From Cellvibrio sp. PSBB023 (GTDB taxonomy: Bacteria; Pseudomonadota; Gammaproteobacteria; Pseudomonadales; Cellvibrionaceae): DNA of 64,000 bases. The stretch is taken from assembly GCF_002007605.1 (NCBI RefSeq), contig NZ_CP019799.1, forward strand, positions 1 to 64,000, read 5' to 3'. Shown here piece by piece: positions 54,765 to 62,708 of this stretch. The notes under the pieces were generated by a model. That model did no database searches, was not told the DNA's origin, and was given only the letters and a program-made list of their open reading frames with translations. Both the position numbers and the translations under genes were made by a program. Within the stretch, counting starts at the first letter, position 1. Each line of letters begins with the position of its first letter.

Positions 54765-56531
54765 CTATTTAATTAAACGCAGCGGCGCGGCTTGCACTTG
54801 CTGCAGTTGTTGGACGATTCCGTCCAATTCGTCTTCAGGAACCCCATCAGGGTAACGTTGTTTTAACCACGCAAAATGTTCCGGACCGTTCCAGGCGTTG
54901 CCTAATTTGGCGATCAACTTTTTGGCCGCTGCTGCATGGGTGAGTGGTTTAAATTCAATAGTTGGCGCGATTAAATCGCTCTCGGTACCGCGCTTTGGTA
55001 TGTAATCCGGCAGCACTGTGTCAGTAATGTTTTTCATCGGGTCGATGCGGCCAGCGAATGGAACCTTTTTACCTTTACGGTTTTGTTTGGCCTCTTCATC
55101 GGTTGCAGCGTCCATCACCAAGCGTTCAACGGCTTTGCGGTTAGTGTCGATGGCAGAGTCCGCATGGCGCTTGTATTCAGTACCCAGTACCGGTGCATCC
55201 ATCGGGAAACCAAAATCGTCTTTTTTGACTGGCTCCAATACATGGATGATTTTTTGGCCATGCGCATTCAGCGTAATCAGTTGAATGCTGCCGTCATCGC
55301 GCCACGGGTTAATCGTGACTAAAACCTTCTCTTTCACTTCAACGCCTGGCACATCTTTAACGCTGTATTCCTTGCCCTTGAATTCAATAGTGAGCAGTGG
55401 TGTGACTGTGCGTGGTTCGGGTGCGGAATAGCTGAGTTCACGCAACACATTGGCAGGCGGCGCAATAATTAATTGCTCTTCGGTAATGCGTGCCCAGGCT
55501 GAATAGCGTGTTTGGTTGTGGCGTGTATGAATTTGAGTTGAGTTAAACCAACGCATCCAATTTGCGCTGGCAACATTCAATTCCTCTAAACAAGTGGGTG
55601 GGTTCGTCATCAGTTTTATGCGGTGTTCAAATTCGCATTCAACAATGTCGTTCGCCTTTTCCACTTGGCCCTTGGCCCATGGCTGACCAGGTTGGTTTAC
55701 CTGCAAAATAATATTTAAGGCTTCGCACAGGTTTTTAAAAACAGCGCCGGTGTTTGCACTGCCTGGGTCAACCATCACCATGAGCGGAATGCCGTGCACA
55801 GGGTCTTTTGCGTGGCGCTTTTGTGTTGCTGCAATAAAGCTATCCACCAAATTTTTTCCGGTCTCTGCACCTGGTACGTAGTGCACAAATATCCATCCGC
55901 TGGTGTGATCGGTAATCACATAGCGCCATACGCGCTCTTTTTCCACGCGCACAATATTTTCAGGCTTATTTTTGTAGAATTCTTTCTCGCTCATTACTTG
56001 AAGGGCTTCGCCTTTTTTGCTGGGCAAGTAGTACAAAACACAAAGCGATGGATCTATTTGCCACACATGGTTAGGGTGCAAACTCGCCAGCGTCATTTTG
56101 GGTGTGGGGCGGTTTAACTGCTCGGGGTGTAAGCGGAATTTATGGAGTGCGCGAGTTACTGCATCCACACTTAACGGGCGCATTTCACCGGTGTTCTTAT
56201 CCACGCCTTCTGCGCGAATTAAATTATTAGCGCGCAATACTTCCAGTGCTGTTTTCACACTAGCCAAACGCTTCTCATTCTTACGGTGGCTTTCCATTAG
56301 GTAGCCACTAATAATTTTTGCCTCATCAAAGGTGAGTTGGCTGGTGCCTGCATCGCTACGTTGTTTGCGGGTTTTCACAATCACGACCTCTTTTAATTTG
56401 CGATGCAGTGTCGCCAGCGACATGCCCATGTGTTCCGCCGCTTGCTGATAAACGAAATTCTTTTGCCCATGCCCCGCTGCCTCGGCAGCGCGGGCAACGG
56501 ACTGTAGAGCCTCTATCATGGCGGGGTTCAT
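54765..56531 (-). CDS. Mu-like DDE transposase (BcepMu type)
   Basis: 588 residues. The N-terminal region has an HTH that would bind phage ends. The rve-type catalytic core has D160 in WQIDPSL, D255 in MVDPGSANT and E291 in AKGQVEKAND, a DDE triad. A MuA-like beta-barrel and basic C-terminus follow. ATG 56531 overlaps the DUF3102 stop by one base; the longer frame from 56546 runs into that gene. Integrates and replicates the phage by transposition. Confidence 0.92.
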   Translation of the reverse strand: MNPAMIEALQSVARAAEAAGHGQKNFVYQQAAEHMGMSLATLHRKLKEVVIVKTRKQRSDAGTSQLTFDEAKIISGYLMESHRKNEKRLASVKTALEVLRANNLIRAEGVDKNTGEMRPLSVDAVTRALHKFRLHPEQLNRPTPKMTLASLHPNHVWQIDPSLCVLYYLPSKKGEALQVMSEKEFYKNKPENIVRVEKERVWRYVITDHTSGWIFVHYVPGAETGKNLVDSFIAATQKRHAKDPVHGIPLMVMVDPGSANTGAVFKNLCEALNIILQVNQPGQPWAKGQVEKANDIVECEFEHRIKLMTNPPTCLEELNVASANWMRWFNSTQIHTRHNQTRYSAWARITEEQLIIAPPANVLRELSYSAPEPRTVTPLLTIEFKGKEYSVKDVPGVEVKEKVLVTINPWRDDGSIQLITLNAHGQKIIHVLEPVKKDDFGFPMDAPVLGTEYKRHADSAIDTNRKAVERLVMDAATDEEAKQNRKGKKVPFAGRIDPMKNITDTVLPDYIPKRGTESDLIAPTIEFKPLTHAAAAKKLIAKLGNAWNGPEHFAWLKQRYPDGVPEDELDGIVQQLQQVQAAPLRLIK

Positions 56532-57379
56532 TACTGCTCTTCCCACTCCACGCCTTGGCCGCCAAATTCATCGCGCAGTAATTTCACCGCGTTGTGCAGC
56601 ATTTGAATTTGAGCGTTGATAAAGGCTTGGTGATCACCACCGTGATCTACCAACTCCTGTAGTGCAGTGAAAAAATTCGTGCGGATTTCTTGGTCGATAC
56701 CGGATTGCTGTGCAGCAATTTCAGCGCACAGTTGTTTAGCGCGTTCATCGGCGGGGAGTTTTTTAAGCAGTGCGTTTTTCTCTTGTAGCTGAGCAATACG
56801 CTTTTGGTTTTTGGCGGCAACTTCGTCTTTTGCCTCCAAGTTTTCTTTGGCTTCGCGCAGCGCCTTTTTCAGTTCACGCGAACTCATGCGATCAATGTCA
56901 TCCAGTGTTAAACCGGCAATCGTGCCGCCTTCGGTTAGTTCGGCAAGCTGATCATCACCTTCAACCATTAATTCAAACAGCTTGGTTTTCCCCAAATGCG
57001 CGAGCGCCTGCGCTTTTGATGCGAGCTTTGGAGATGAATATTTAACAGCGGCCTGCATGATCTGCTGTGCTGTACGTGAAGCCATGCCGAGCTGGGCCTC
57101 AATAATTTGTAAGAAATCACCGTGTGGCTCATGTTCTTTCAGGATCACCAAGCGCTTACCAGCCTCAAGCATTGCCTCTGCACTTTGTGACATATAAAAG
57201 CGTGTTTCATGCACTACACGGCTGCGGTCATAGGGCAAGCCTTCGCCGTAGGTATCCATAATTTTCAGCGAGTGCTCGCTGGCTTGGTTGGCGATGCTTT
57301 GCGTTGCAACGAGTGTGCTGGCAACCACTTCGCCAGACTCAATTACAACAGTGGTGTCTTCTTCTTTTTTACGGGCCAT
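56531..57379 (-). CDS. DUF3102 family protein
   Basis: 282 residues. The motif ETRFYMSQSAEAMLEAGKRL, then EHEPHGDFLQIIEAQLGMAS, is DUF3102, a probable DNA-binding module. A coiled coil covers about 175-215. Just before the transposase gene, so it may help with end binding or regulation. Confidence 0.82.
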   Translation of the reverse strand: MARKKEEDTTVVIESGEVVASTLVATQSIANQASEHSLKIMDTYGEGLPYDRSRVVHETRFYMSQSAEAMLEAGKRLVILKEHEPHGDFLQIIEAQLGMASRTAQQIMQAAVKYSSPKLASKAQALAHLGKTKLFELMVEGDDQLAELTEGGTIAGLTLDDIDRMSSRELKKALREAKENLEAKDEVAAKNQKRIAQLQEKNALLKKLPADERAKQLCAEIAAQQSGIDQEIRTNFFTALQELVDHGGDHQAFINAQIQMLHNAVKLLRDEFGGQGVEWEEQ

Positions 57380-57393
57380 TACTCTGCTCCTGG

Positions 57394-57708
57394 TTAGTTG
57401 TAAGAACCGGCGATTACTCGCTGGTCAAGTTCGTCAAGCTTTGCGCGTGCGCGGCTCATTTCATTAGCGTGTGCGGTTGCGATTTGCACCATCATTACGC
57501 TGTGGGAAAAGAGGCCACTGGGTTTCTTTTCTGCTAGCCCTGCTGCTATCAGCGTGTTCAGGCAGCGGTTTATGTTGCTGGGGCTTTCCCCCAACGCCTT
57601 GGCCAACTGGCCATTGCTTAATCCGATTAATGAATGCCCCCTTAGTGCTTTAAGCACTTCCAAGACTTTTGCTGCACTGTCGTTTGTGCGACCTTTGTCG
57701 TTACTCAT
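57394..57708 (-). CDS. Winged-helix regulator (IclR/MarR-like HTH)
   Basis: 104 residues. VLEVLKALRGHSLIGLSNGQ, then LAKALGESPSNINRCLNTLI, is a winged HTH. ATG 57708 (MSNDKGRTNDS) is preferred. Overlaps the upstream small gene by eight bases. Likely an early phage regulator. Confidence 0.75.
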   Translation of the reverse strand: MSNDKGRTNDSAAKVLEVLKALRGHSLIGLSNGQLAKALGESPSNINRCLNTLIAAGLAEKKPSGLFSHSVMMVQIATAHANEMSRARAKLDELDQRVIAGSYN

Positions 57709-57979
57709 TTGTTTCCCCGTCGTAGCCGCCGGTATCAAGCAGGAATTGATCAACAGCATCCACGTGATCACCCAAGTAAATGTGCGTGCTGTCCAGCACC
57801 AAGCAGCCGTCATCAATCTCCACATGCTTGAGCGCGAACACATGGCAAATGGGATCTGCACTGCTAACCAACGAGAGGCGTGCCGAATACTTGATCGCGT
57901 CTCCACTCTTGGGGTAGTGATCACGCAGCTCCCAGTGCCCGCCAGTTACGGGAATTTTTATTAGGGATTGCTTACTCAT
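57701..57979 (-). CDS. Phage protein, unknown
   Basis: 92 residues: MSKQSLIKIPVTGGHWELRD, no recognised motif. Acidic, mostly beta by eye. Overlaps the preceding gene by ATGA, so it is translated in the early operon. Confidence 0.6.
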   Translation of the reverse strand: MSKQSLIKIPVTGGHWELRDHYPKSGDAIKYSARLSLVSSADPICHVFALKHVEIDDGCLVLDSTHIYLGDHVDAVDQFLLDTGGYDGETNE

Positions 57980-58236
57980 GCCGCCACCGCCTGTAAAAAC
58001 TCATCCAGCTTTTCCATGGTTGGCTCATCGATAATCACGCTGGCGTTGTCATCCAGTTCCAGCACGAATGGGTGCTGTTCGTTGGTTTCATCCATTGTGA
58101 GCACCGCTTTACTTGCCACTACGCAAACACTTGAAGCGTCAGATTCAAGAGCGAATTGGGTACCGGACATCGCAAGTGCGGTCAGCGTCCAGGCCATGCC
58201 TTTCACGTCTTTAAACGCATGTGGTTGGTTAATCAT
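57976..58236 (-). CDS. Phage protein, unknown
   Basis: 86 residues: MINQPHAFKDVKGMAWTLTA, acidic C-terminal half. No family recognised. Overlaps neighbours by a few bases on each side. Confidence 0.6.
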   Translation of the reverse strand: MINQPHAFKDVKGMAWTLTALAMSGTQFALESDASSVCVVASKAVLTMDETNEQHPFVLELDDNASVIIDEPTMEKLDEFLQAVAA

Positions 58237-58711
58237 TGCTATCTCCTAAATCCAGCTGCGGCTGGTTGTGTTGCTCCACATTGCCCCTGTGCCAGGCAAG
58301 GCTTTCCAGGGCGTTAGTTACGGCGACTAGCGTTGCTGCTTGCTCGGCCTTGCCGTTGTAAAAATCCATCAGTGCACTCACGGTGCTGTGCAAGTTTTCT
58401 TGCAGGGCTGAAACATCATTCACTTTCAGCTTGCGGCCACTGGGCACCGCGATTAACAACTTGCCGCTGGTGCCAGCGAGCCAGCGCGTTACAAAATCAA
58501 TTCCGCAGGCCGCCTCATAAGCCGGGATCAGCACCGCAGGAATACGCCCGGTCTGCATCCACTTGTACAGCGTCCAGTGGTCGGCTTCGCCCATACGCTC
58601 GGCAATGCGCTCAACACTCAGGTTGTGCTTTTCCTTCGCGTAGTCCTTACACAGCTCCAGCGCGTGGCGCAGGCTGTTTGGCTGTGTGCGCTTCCAATTC
58701 CGGCGGCTCAT
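58229..58711 (-). CDS. Phage DNA-binding protein (HTH-like N-terminus)
   Basis: 160 residues. The N-terminal part MSRRNWKRTQPNSLRHALEL, then VERIAERMGEADHWTLYKWM, reads as a helix-turn-helix regulator. Function in the early operon unknown. ATG 58711 is preferred to the 58753 codon. Start region is 115 bases from a rightward frame at 58826. Confidence 0.7.
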   Translation of the reverse strand: MSRRNWKRTQPNSLRHALELCKDYAKEKHNLSVERIAERMGEADHWTLYKWMQTGRIPAVLIPAYEAACGIDFVTRWLAGTSGKLLIAVPSGRKLKVNDVSALQENLHSTVSALMDFYNGKAEQAATLVAVTNALESLAWHRGNVEQHNQPQLDLGDSND

Positions 58712-58825
58712 TGGTGCACCGCTCCGTGCGAGGCTTTTGCCGCTTCCAAACAAAAACCAGTTTTGCCGCTATGCAGCGCGCGGCTGGTCTGGATAATGGG
58801 CTGTGTTAAATTCACTAAACGGAGC

Positions 58826-59065
58826 ATGGTTATGACCGATCAAACGATTGAGGAACTGAAGGACTCACTGGCTGCACTGCAAGGTGCGTATGTGGTTCTT
58901 GTTCGCTACTTGGCTGAACAGCAACAGGTGTATGCAGAGGAGCTGTGCACTGATCTGGACGTGCTATGCAATTCGCATCCGTCTCCGGGGTTTCAGCAGC
59001 AGGTAATGGCACTGTCTGAGTTGGTGCGGAGCACTTGCGCACGGTTGCCAAAAGGCGATGACTAA
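58826..59065 (+). CDS. Small protein on the opposite strand within the early operon
   Basis: 79 residues: MVMTDQTIEELKDSLAALQG, then AYVVLVRYLAEQQQVYAEEL, a good helical protein with a GGAG ribosome site (58821-58824). It lies antisense to the last third of the leftward gene at 58830-59291. Either could be real, but the sequence of this frame looks more protein-like over the overlap. Confidence 0.55.
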   Translation: MVMTDQTIEELKDSLAALQGAYVVLVRYLAEQQQVYAEELCTDLDVLCNSHPSPGFQQQVMALSELVRSTCARLPKGDD

Positions 59066-59291
59066 TCTCCAAAGCCTCAGCTTCAGTCAGTGGGGTATGG
59101 GCGCGAGGCTTGTAGCCTTGACCAATAATTGGAGCAGCATCAGGAAAGCCAAAATCCCGAGGCTTAGTGTCGTAATGATCTGTAACTGGAAATTGCAAAG
59201 TTTGTCCGGCAAACTCACGAACTAATTGGGCGGCGGTTTCGGCGCCCAGTAGCTCAACTAAGCGGGCAAAAAATAAGGTGAATGGGTTCAT
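58830..59291 (-). CDS. Phage protein, unknown; 3' part antisense to another frame
   Basis: 153 residues from ATG 59291 (MNPFTLFFARLVELLGAETA). The first half looks real (REFAGQTLQFPVTDHYDTKP); the second half is Pro- and Thr-rich and may only be the shadow of the plus-strand gene. A frameshift that shortens it near 59060 is possible. Follows the Ner-like gene closely. Confidence 0.55.
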   Translation of the reverse strand: MNPFTLFFARLVELLGAETAAQLVREFAGQTLQFPVTDHYDTKPRDFGFPDAAPIIGQGYKPRAHTPLTEAEALEISHRLLATVRKCSAPTQTVPLPAAETPETDANCIARPDQCTAPLHTPVAVQPSSEQEPHTHLAVQPVSPSVPQSFDRS

Positions 59292-59305
59292 GGCTGCTAT
59301 CATCC

Positions 59306-59533
59306 TTATGCAACGCGATTGAGAACGTTGGCAGGGTCATTAGTGACTGTGCCGTCCTTAATGCCAAGTTTCACCGCAATGTTGTGCGCCTGACCGCGCA
59401 CACACTTTTTGCGGCCACCCAAAACCTCGAACACCAGGTTGGGTGAAAATTTGTTTGCTATAGCCCACTGAGTAATAGAAACCCCAGCGTTTTTAAGCGC
59501 TTCGCGGGCTTCCTCGGGGGTACGTAGAGACAT
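59306..59533 (-). CDS. ner: Ner/Nlp-like DNA-binding protein
   Basis: 75 residues. SITQWAIANKFSPNLVFEVL, then GGRKKCVRGQAHNIAVKLGI, is the HTH of phage Ner-like proteins. First gene of the leftward early operon; its promoter must sit in the 120 bases that also carry the operators. Probably negatively regulates early transcription, as in Mu. Confidence 0.82.
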   Translation of the reverse strand: MSLRTPEEAREALKNAGVSITQWAIANKFSPNLVFEVLGGRKKCVRGQAHNIAVKLGIKDGTVTNDPANVLNRVA

Positions 59534-59606
59534 ACATGGCTCCTAAGGCTTTCGCCTGTTGGTGTCTATTAAGTTGCTAACCGTGGTGGGTTGGTGTGAG
59601 TTAAAT

Positions 59607-59628
59607 ATAGTGCGGATATCCGCACTAT
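59607..59628. promoter_or_regulatory. 22-bp perfect palindrome, putative repressor operator
   Basis: ATAGTGCGGAT followed by its exact complement ATCCGCACTAT, between the divergent ner and repressor genes. A second copy of the core overlaps the repressor start 34 bases away. Best candidate for the lysogeny switch operator. Confidence 0.75.
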
Positions 59629-59644
59629 GTCAACATTTATTTGG

Positions 59645-59658
59645 TGCAGATATCCGCA
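59645..59658. promoter_or_regulatory. Second repressor operator overlapping the start codon
   Basis: TGCAGATATCCGCA, one mismatch from the core of the 22-bp palindrome. Its last base is the A of the repressor ATG, so binding would also block repressor synthesis. Confidence 0.55.
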
Positions 59659-60020
59659 TGATCGGAAATAGGCTGAAAGAAGAGCGTGAGAGGCTTGGCT
59701 ATACACAGCCAGTATTCGCGGAATTGGCAGGGGCCAAGAAGCGCACGTTAATTGATTGGGAAAAAGGTGTTTCATCGCCAACTGCGGTGCAGTTATCTGC
59801 ATTGGCTGAAGTCGGTATTGATGTGGTTTACGTGATAACAGGCTATCGAAGTGCGCAAGCTGCGCAGGCTGATCCGCTCACAAATAGGGAGCGACATTTG
59901 CTGGATAACTACCGTCATAGTAAAGAGGAGGATAAAGCGGCCATTGAGAGGGTGGCTCTAAACGCCGCGGCTGCGGAACAGGGAGGTTTAACAAACGGAA
60001 AAAAGGCGGCGAGCGGCTGA
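59658..60020 (+). CDS. Phage repressor, XRE family
   Basis: 120-residue CI-like repressor. HTH in RLKEERERLGYTQPVFAELA and KKRTLIDWEKGVSSPTAVQL. ATG 59658 directly after the operator; the longer frame to 59559 would translate the operators. The C-terminus is short, without a peptidase domain, so induction does not need RecA-driven self-cleavage. Divergent from ner. Confidence 0.82.
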   Translation: MIGNRLKEERERLGYTQPVFAELAGAKKRTLIDWEKGVSSPTAVQLSALAEVGIDVVYVITGYRSAQAAQADPLTNRERHLLDNYRHSKEEDKAAIERVALNAAAAEQGGLTNGKKAASG

Positions 60021-60325
60021 TGTTCTCGGCTCGAATAGATGCCCGAGAACTGAGATTTTCTATATTGGAAATGCTCAGTCGGTCGCAAGGCTACATCTTG
60101 TCATTTGATGTGCTTAAAGGCGCAGCCAATGATGTTCTTGGCTATGGTGTAACGGGCGATAAAGTAGAGACGGAAATTCACTGGTTGTATATGCAAGAGT
60201 ATTTAGATAGGGAGGATTTGAAAGTTCCCTGCGCAAAACTTACAGAGAAAGGGCTTGAGGTTGTTAAGGGAATTAATATCGTTCCCGGTGTAATGCCCCC
60301 ATCGAAATGCAGGAAGTTGGGATGA
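60020..60325 (+). CDS. VpaChn25_0724-like phage protein
   Basis: 101 residues with a winged-helix look: MFSARIDARELRFSILEMLS, then VETEIHWLYMQEYLDREDLK and VKGINIVPGVMPPSK. Resembles the VpaChn25_0724 family. It overlaps the repressor stop by one base, so the pair is co-transcribed. Confidence 0.7.
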   Translation: MFSARIDARELRFSILEMLSRSQGYILSFDVLKGAANDVLGYGVTGDKVETEIHWLYMQEYLDREDLKVPCAKLTEKGLEVVKGINIVPGVMPPSKCRKLG

Positions 60326-60369
60326 CGGCTTGTTGGAAATTTTGGTAATTAGAAAATAAGGAGTGAGGC

Positions 60370-60888
60370 GTGAAGAGATTAATTGCAAGTGCGTTGTGTG
60401 GCGGATTGATATTGGCTACGCCGCTTCATGCGGAGATCAATAAGTGCAAAGGAGCAGATGGGAAGCTTCACTACACGGATAAGCCATGCCCCAGTGCAAC
60501 GAAATTAGAATCCTCCGAGTTATCCGCTGAGGACAAGCGAAAAATAGAGCGAGAGAAACAAGATCAACAACAGCGCGCTGAGTGGGAGGCATCCAAAAAA
60601 GAACTGGATGATTACCGTGCCACCCAAAGAGCAGAGCGATTTACACATCTGAAAACATTGTTGGATAGCGGGAAAATAACCCAGTTGGAATTCATCACTA
60701 TTCAACAAAAAGGCATATTTATTGGAATGAGTGAATTGGCTTTGCAGGAAAGCTGGGGTAAGCCATCTTCCATAAACAAAAGCGGAGTCGGCAGTGATCA
60801 GTGGGTTTACAACATAGGTAGTACAGCAAAGGCGAACTACGCCTATGTTGAAAACGGCAAAGTTACCAATTGGCAAACGACAGAATAA
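60370..60888 (+). CDS. Exported DUF4124-like protein (cargo)
   Basis: 172 residues from GTG 60370, signal peptide MKRLIASALCGGLILATPLH. DUF4124-type start INKCKGADGKLHYTDKPCP, then a charged helix (coiled coil about 50-80) and a C-terminal ESWGKPSSINKSGVGSDQWV. Not a known phage structural gene, so probably cargo that changes the host envelope. Confidence 0.7.
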   Translation: MKRLIASALCGGLILATPLHAEINKCKGADGKLHYTDKPCPSATKLESSELSAEDKRKIEREKQDQQQRAEWEASKKELDDYRATQRAERFTHLKTLLDSGKITQLEFITIQQKGIFIGMSELALQESWGKPSSINKSGVGSDQWVYNIGSTAKANYAYVENGKVTNWQTTE

Positions 60889-60978
60889 TTAGAAAGGCCA
60901 CGGGTGTAGGGTGAGTTTTTAATAATAGAAGAGCTGAGTGCTTTCACCAATTTTTAAAATAACAAACTAGGAATTTTC

Positions 60979-61857
60979 ATGGATACAATTTACACAATTG
61001 AAACCAGCTATCAAATCAAATACACAACAAAACAGCCGGTTCCAATCGAGGAAATAATTGACAGTTTGGTTAGTTTGGAAAAGCTGCTCAAGCGAACCCC
61101 TAAGTTTCTTGAAAAGCATTACAAAGGAATAAAAATCCTTGAAACGCAGGTTACTGTGTCGTCTATTGAATCAGGTAGTCTAATCGAAGATTTTTGCATC
61201 AAGTACATTTTCAAAGGCAAAGATAACTACGATAACGCAAAAGCGGTGATCGATAAAATGATTGAGGACAATCAAGTGGTTAAAACTATTGTTGCTATGG
61301 GGGTTGGAGGAATGATTGCCTATGGTCTAGTAGCTGCAACAGGAGAGTCCAAGCCTGCAATTGAAGCGTATAACAATACGATTATAAATATCGGGGCAGA
61401 AGTTGATTTTAAAGCCGATGATATTGCGTTGGTTCTTGATTCTTTGCCAAAGAAAGCTATCGCACGAGAAGCAGTGCAGGCAGTAAGACCGGCAAAAGGC
61501 GAGAAAGATGCAACAATTGAAATGGGTGGCAATCGACACATGACCATGCCGAAGCAATTCATTGAGCAAGCTCCGATGCACTATGAAGCACCAATGCCAA
61601 GCGAGAAGTCGACTACTTACGACAATATTGAAGTCTTTATTTTTGCAAGTGATAGAGACAACTCAGATAAAGGATGGGCGGGTGTCGTTCCCCAGCTTTT
61701 TGAGCATAGAGTTAAGTTCTCACTTAGTGACTCGCTTGATCCAAAAAAACTTCACGGTCGCACTAAAGCTAGGGCAAATGTGATTGTTCATGAGAAGTTC
61801 GTGAAAGAAAAGAAAAAGTATGAAGTAAAAATGGTTGAGATAACCGCAGTTAACTAG
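60979..61857 (+). CDS. Unknown cargo protein with a central membrane-like segment
   Basis: 292 residues. N-terminal alpha/beta domain (residues 1-85, VTVSSIESGSLIEDFCIKYI), a Gly-rich hydrophobic stretch (IVAMGVGGMIAYGLVAATGE, about 101-120), then a Lys-rich domain ending VHEKFVKEKKKYEVKMVE. I do not recognise the family. AT-rich compared with the flanks and without a terminator of its own, it looks like a recent moron gene. A defence or superinfection role is only a guess. Confidence 0.7.
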   Translation: MDTIYTIETSYQIKYTTKQPVPIEEIIDSLVSLEKLLKRTPKFLEKHYKGIKILETQVTVSSIESGSLIEDFCIKYIFKGKDNYDNAKAVIDKMIEDNQVVKTIVAMGVGGMIAYGLVAATGESKPAIEAYNNTIINIGAEVDFKADDIALVLDSLPKKAIAREAVQAVRPAKGEKDATIEMGGNRHMTMPKQFIEQAPMHYEAPMPSEKSTTYDNIEVFIFASDRDNSDKGWAGVVPQLFEHRVKFSLSDSLDPKKLHGRTKARANVIVHEKFVKEKKKYEVKMVEITAVN

Positions 61858-61875
61858 CTTTGAACTAAGTGTCCT

Positions 61876-62019
61876 CTAACGTAGAGGCACTTCATCACCT
61901 TTCGATGCTATCCATATCGTCACCATCGGTACTAAATTCACGCACAGTCGCCGGTTATACGGCGACCAGTGCGCACCAATCCAAATACTACCCCAGCGAA
62001 ATAATATTCCCCATTTCAT
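61876..62019 (-). CDS. Small phage protein
   Basis: 47 residues: MKWGILFRWGSIWIGAHWSP, then YNRRLCVNLVPMVTIWIASK. I recall short proteins of this WIGAHWSPYNRRLC type in many phages and host genomes; their role is unknown. Leftward, between cargo and lysis genes. Confidence 0.6.
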   Translation of the reverse strand: MKWGILFRWGSIWIGAHWSPYNRRLCVNLVPMVTIWIASKGDEVPLR

Positions 62020-62021
62020 CG

Positions 62022-62135
62022 CTAAAACTCCAACATCGTGGCGCGGGTTAATTCCGGCTGCCAACGTTGGTTCCAATCCCAAAACTTAACTCTGCTCAAC
62101 CAATCACTGCGCTTTGCGTAAATTGCCTCAATCAT
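62022..62135 (-). CDS. Very small phage protein, unknown
   Basis: 37 residues: MIEAIYAKRSDWLSRVKFWD, then WNQRWQPELTRATMLEF. Three bases before the next gene, so probably one transcript. The longer frame to 62363 is less likely, since it would run into the holin gene. Weak. Confidence 0.4.
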   Translation of the reverse strand: MIEAIYAKRSDWLSRVKFWDWNQRWQPELTRATMLEF

Positions 62136-62188
62136 TGTTATGCCCTCCGCTTTAACCACGCCATCTTCGCGCGCGCGAGGTGCTTGCG

Positions 62189-62210
62189 TATTTTGACGGG
62201 CGTCAAAATA
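62189..62210. promoter_or_regulatory. Dyad upstream of the lysis cassette
   Basis: TATTTTGACG-GG-CGTCAAAATA, arms of 10, 65 bases before the holin start. May be an operator or a hairpin that blocks antisense reading into the lysis genes. Confidence 0.4.
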
Positions 62211-62274
62211 CAAAATCGCCCGTGCTTCGTACTCTGAAGTTCCTGATGTATCACAGCGAACTGAGGAAAATGCG

Positions 62275-62706
62275 ATGGAAAAAATCTGGTTATTAATTGT
62301 GATAGTGGCCGCATTCGCGCTGTTAGCGTGGGTTGCGTTGCTGATGTTTCCTGGTAAATCCATGGCGGAGGCTGTATGGCCGCGCTTGTTCAGTTGGATT
62401 TTATTGAGTGCGTTGCTGTTTGCCGGTTTGTATTTCGTATCGCCGCAACAGGCTGCTGTGGCGTATTACAAATTTGCGTTAGTGATCGCAGCAGCAATTG
62501 CAGGTTATTGGATTGATCGGGCGCTGTTTCCCTATGCACGGCCAGACGGATACCTCGCTGACTTTTGGCAAAAAGGCAGTGACGAACCGGTGGGCCAAGT
62601 GGATTTTGTGGTCGTGCGTGATTACAAGCGCGTGTTTGCCGCTGCCATGTTGCGCCGCGCGATCATCGTTGGCGCCACTATTCTCGGCGTGACCTTGGGG
62701 CTTTAA
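62275..62706 (+). CDS. Putative holin
   Basis: 143 residues with three or four hydrophobic helices (LLIVIVAAFALLAWVALLMF, WILLSALLFAGLYFV, YYKFALVIAAAIAGYW) and a charged C-terminal stretch. First gene of the lysis cassette, followed directly by the transglycosylase. Holins form the pore that starts lysis. Confidence 0.7.
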   Translation: MEKIWLLIVIVAAFALLAWVALLMFPGKSMAEAVWPRLFSWILLSALLFAGLYFVSPQQAAVAYYKFALVIAAAIAGYWIDRALFPYARPDGYLADFWQKGSDEPVGQVDFVVVRDYKRVFAAAMLRRAIIVGATILGVTLGL

Positions 62707-62708
62707 TC

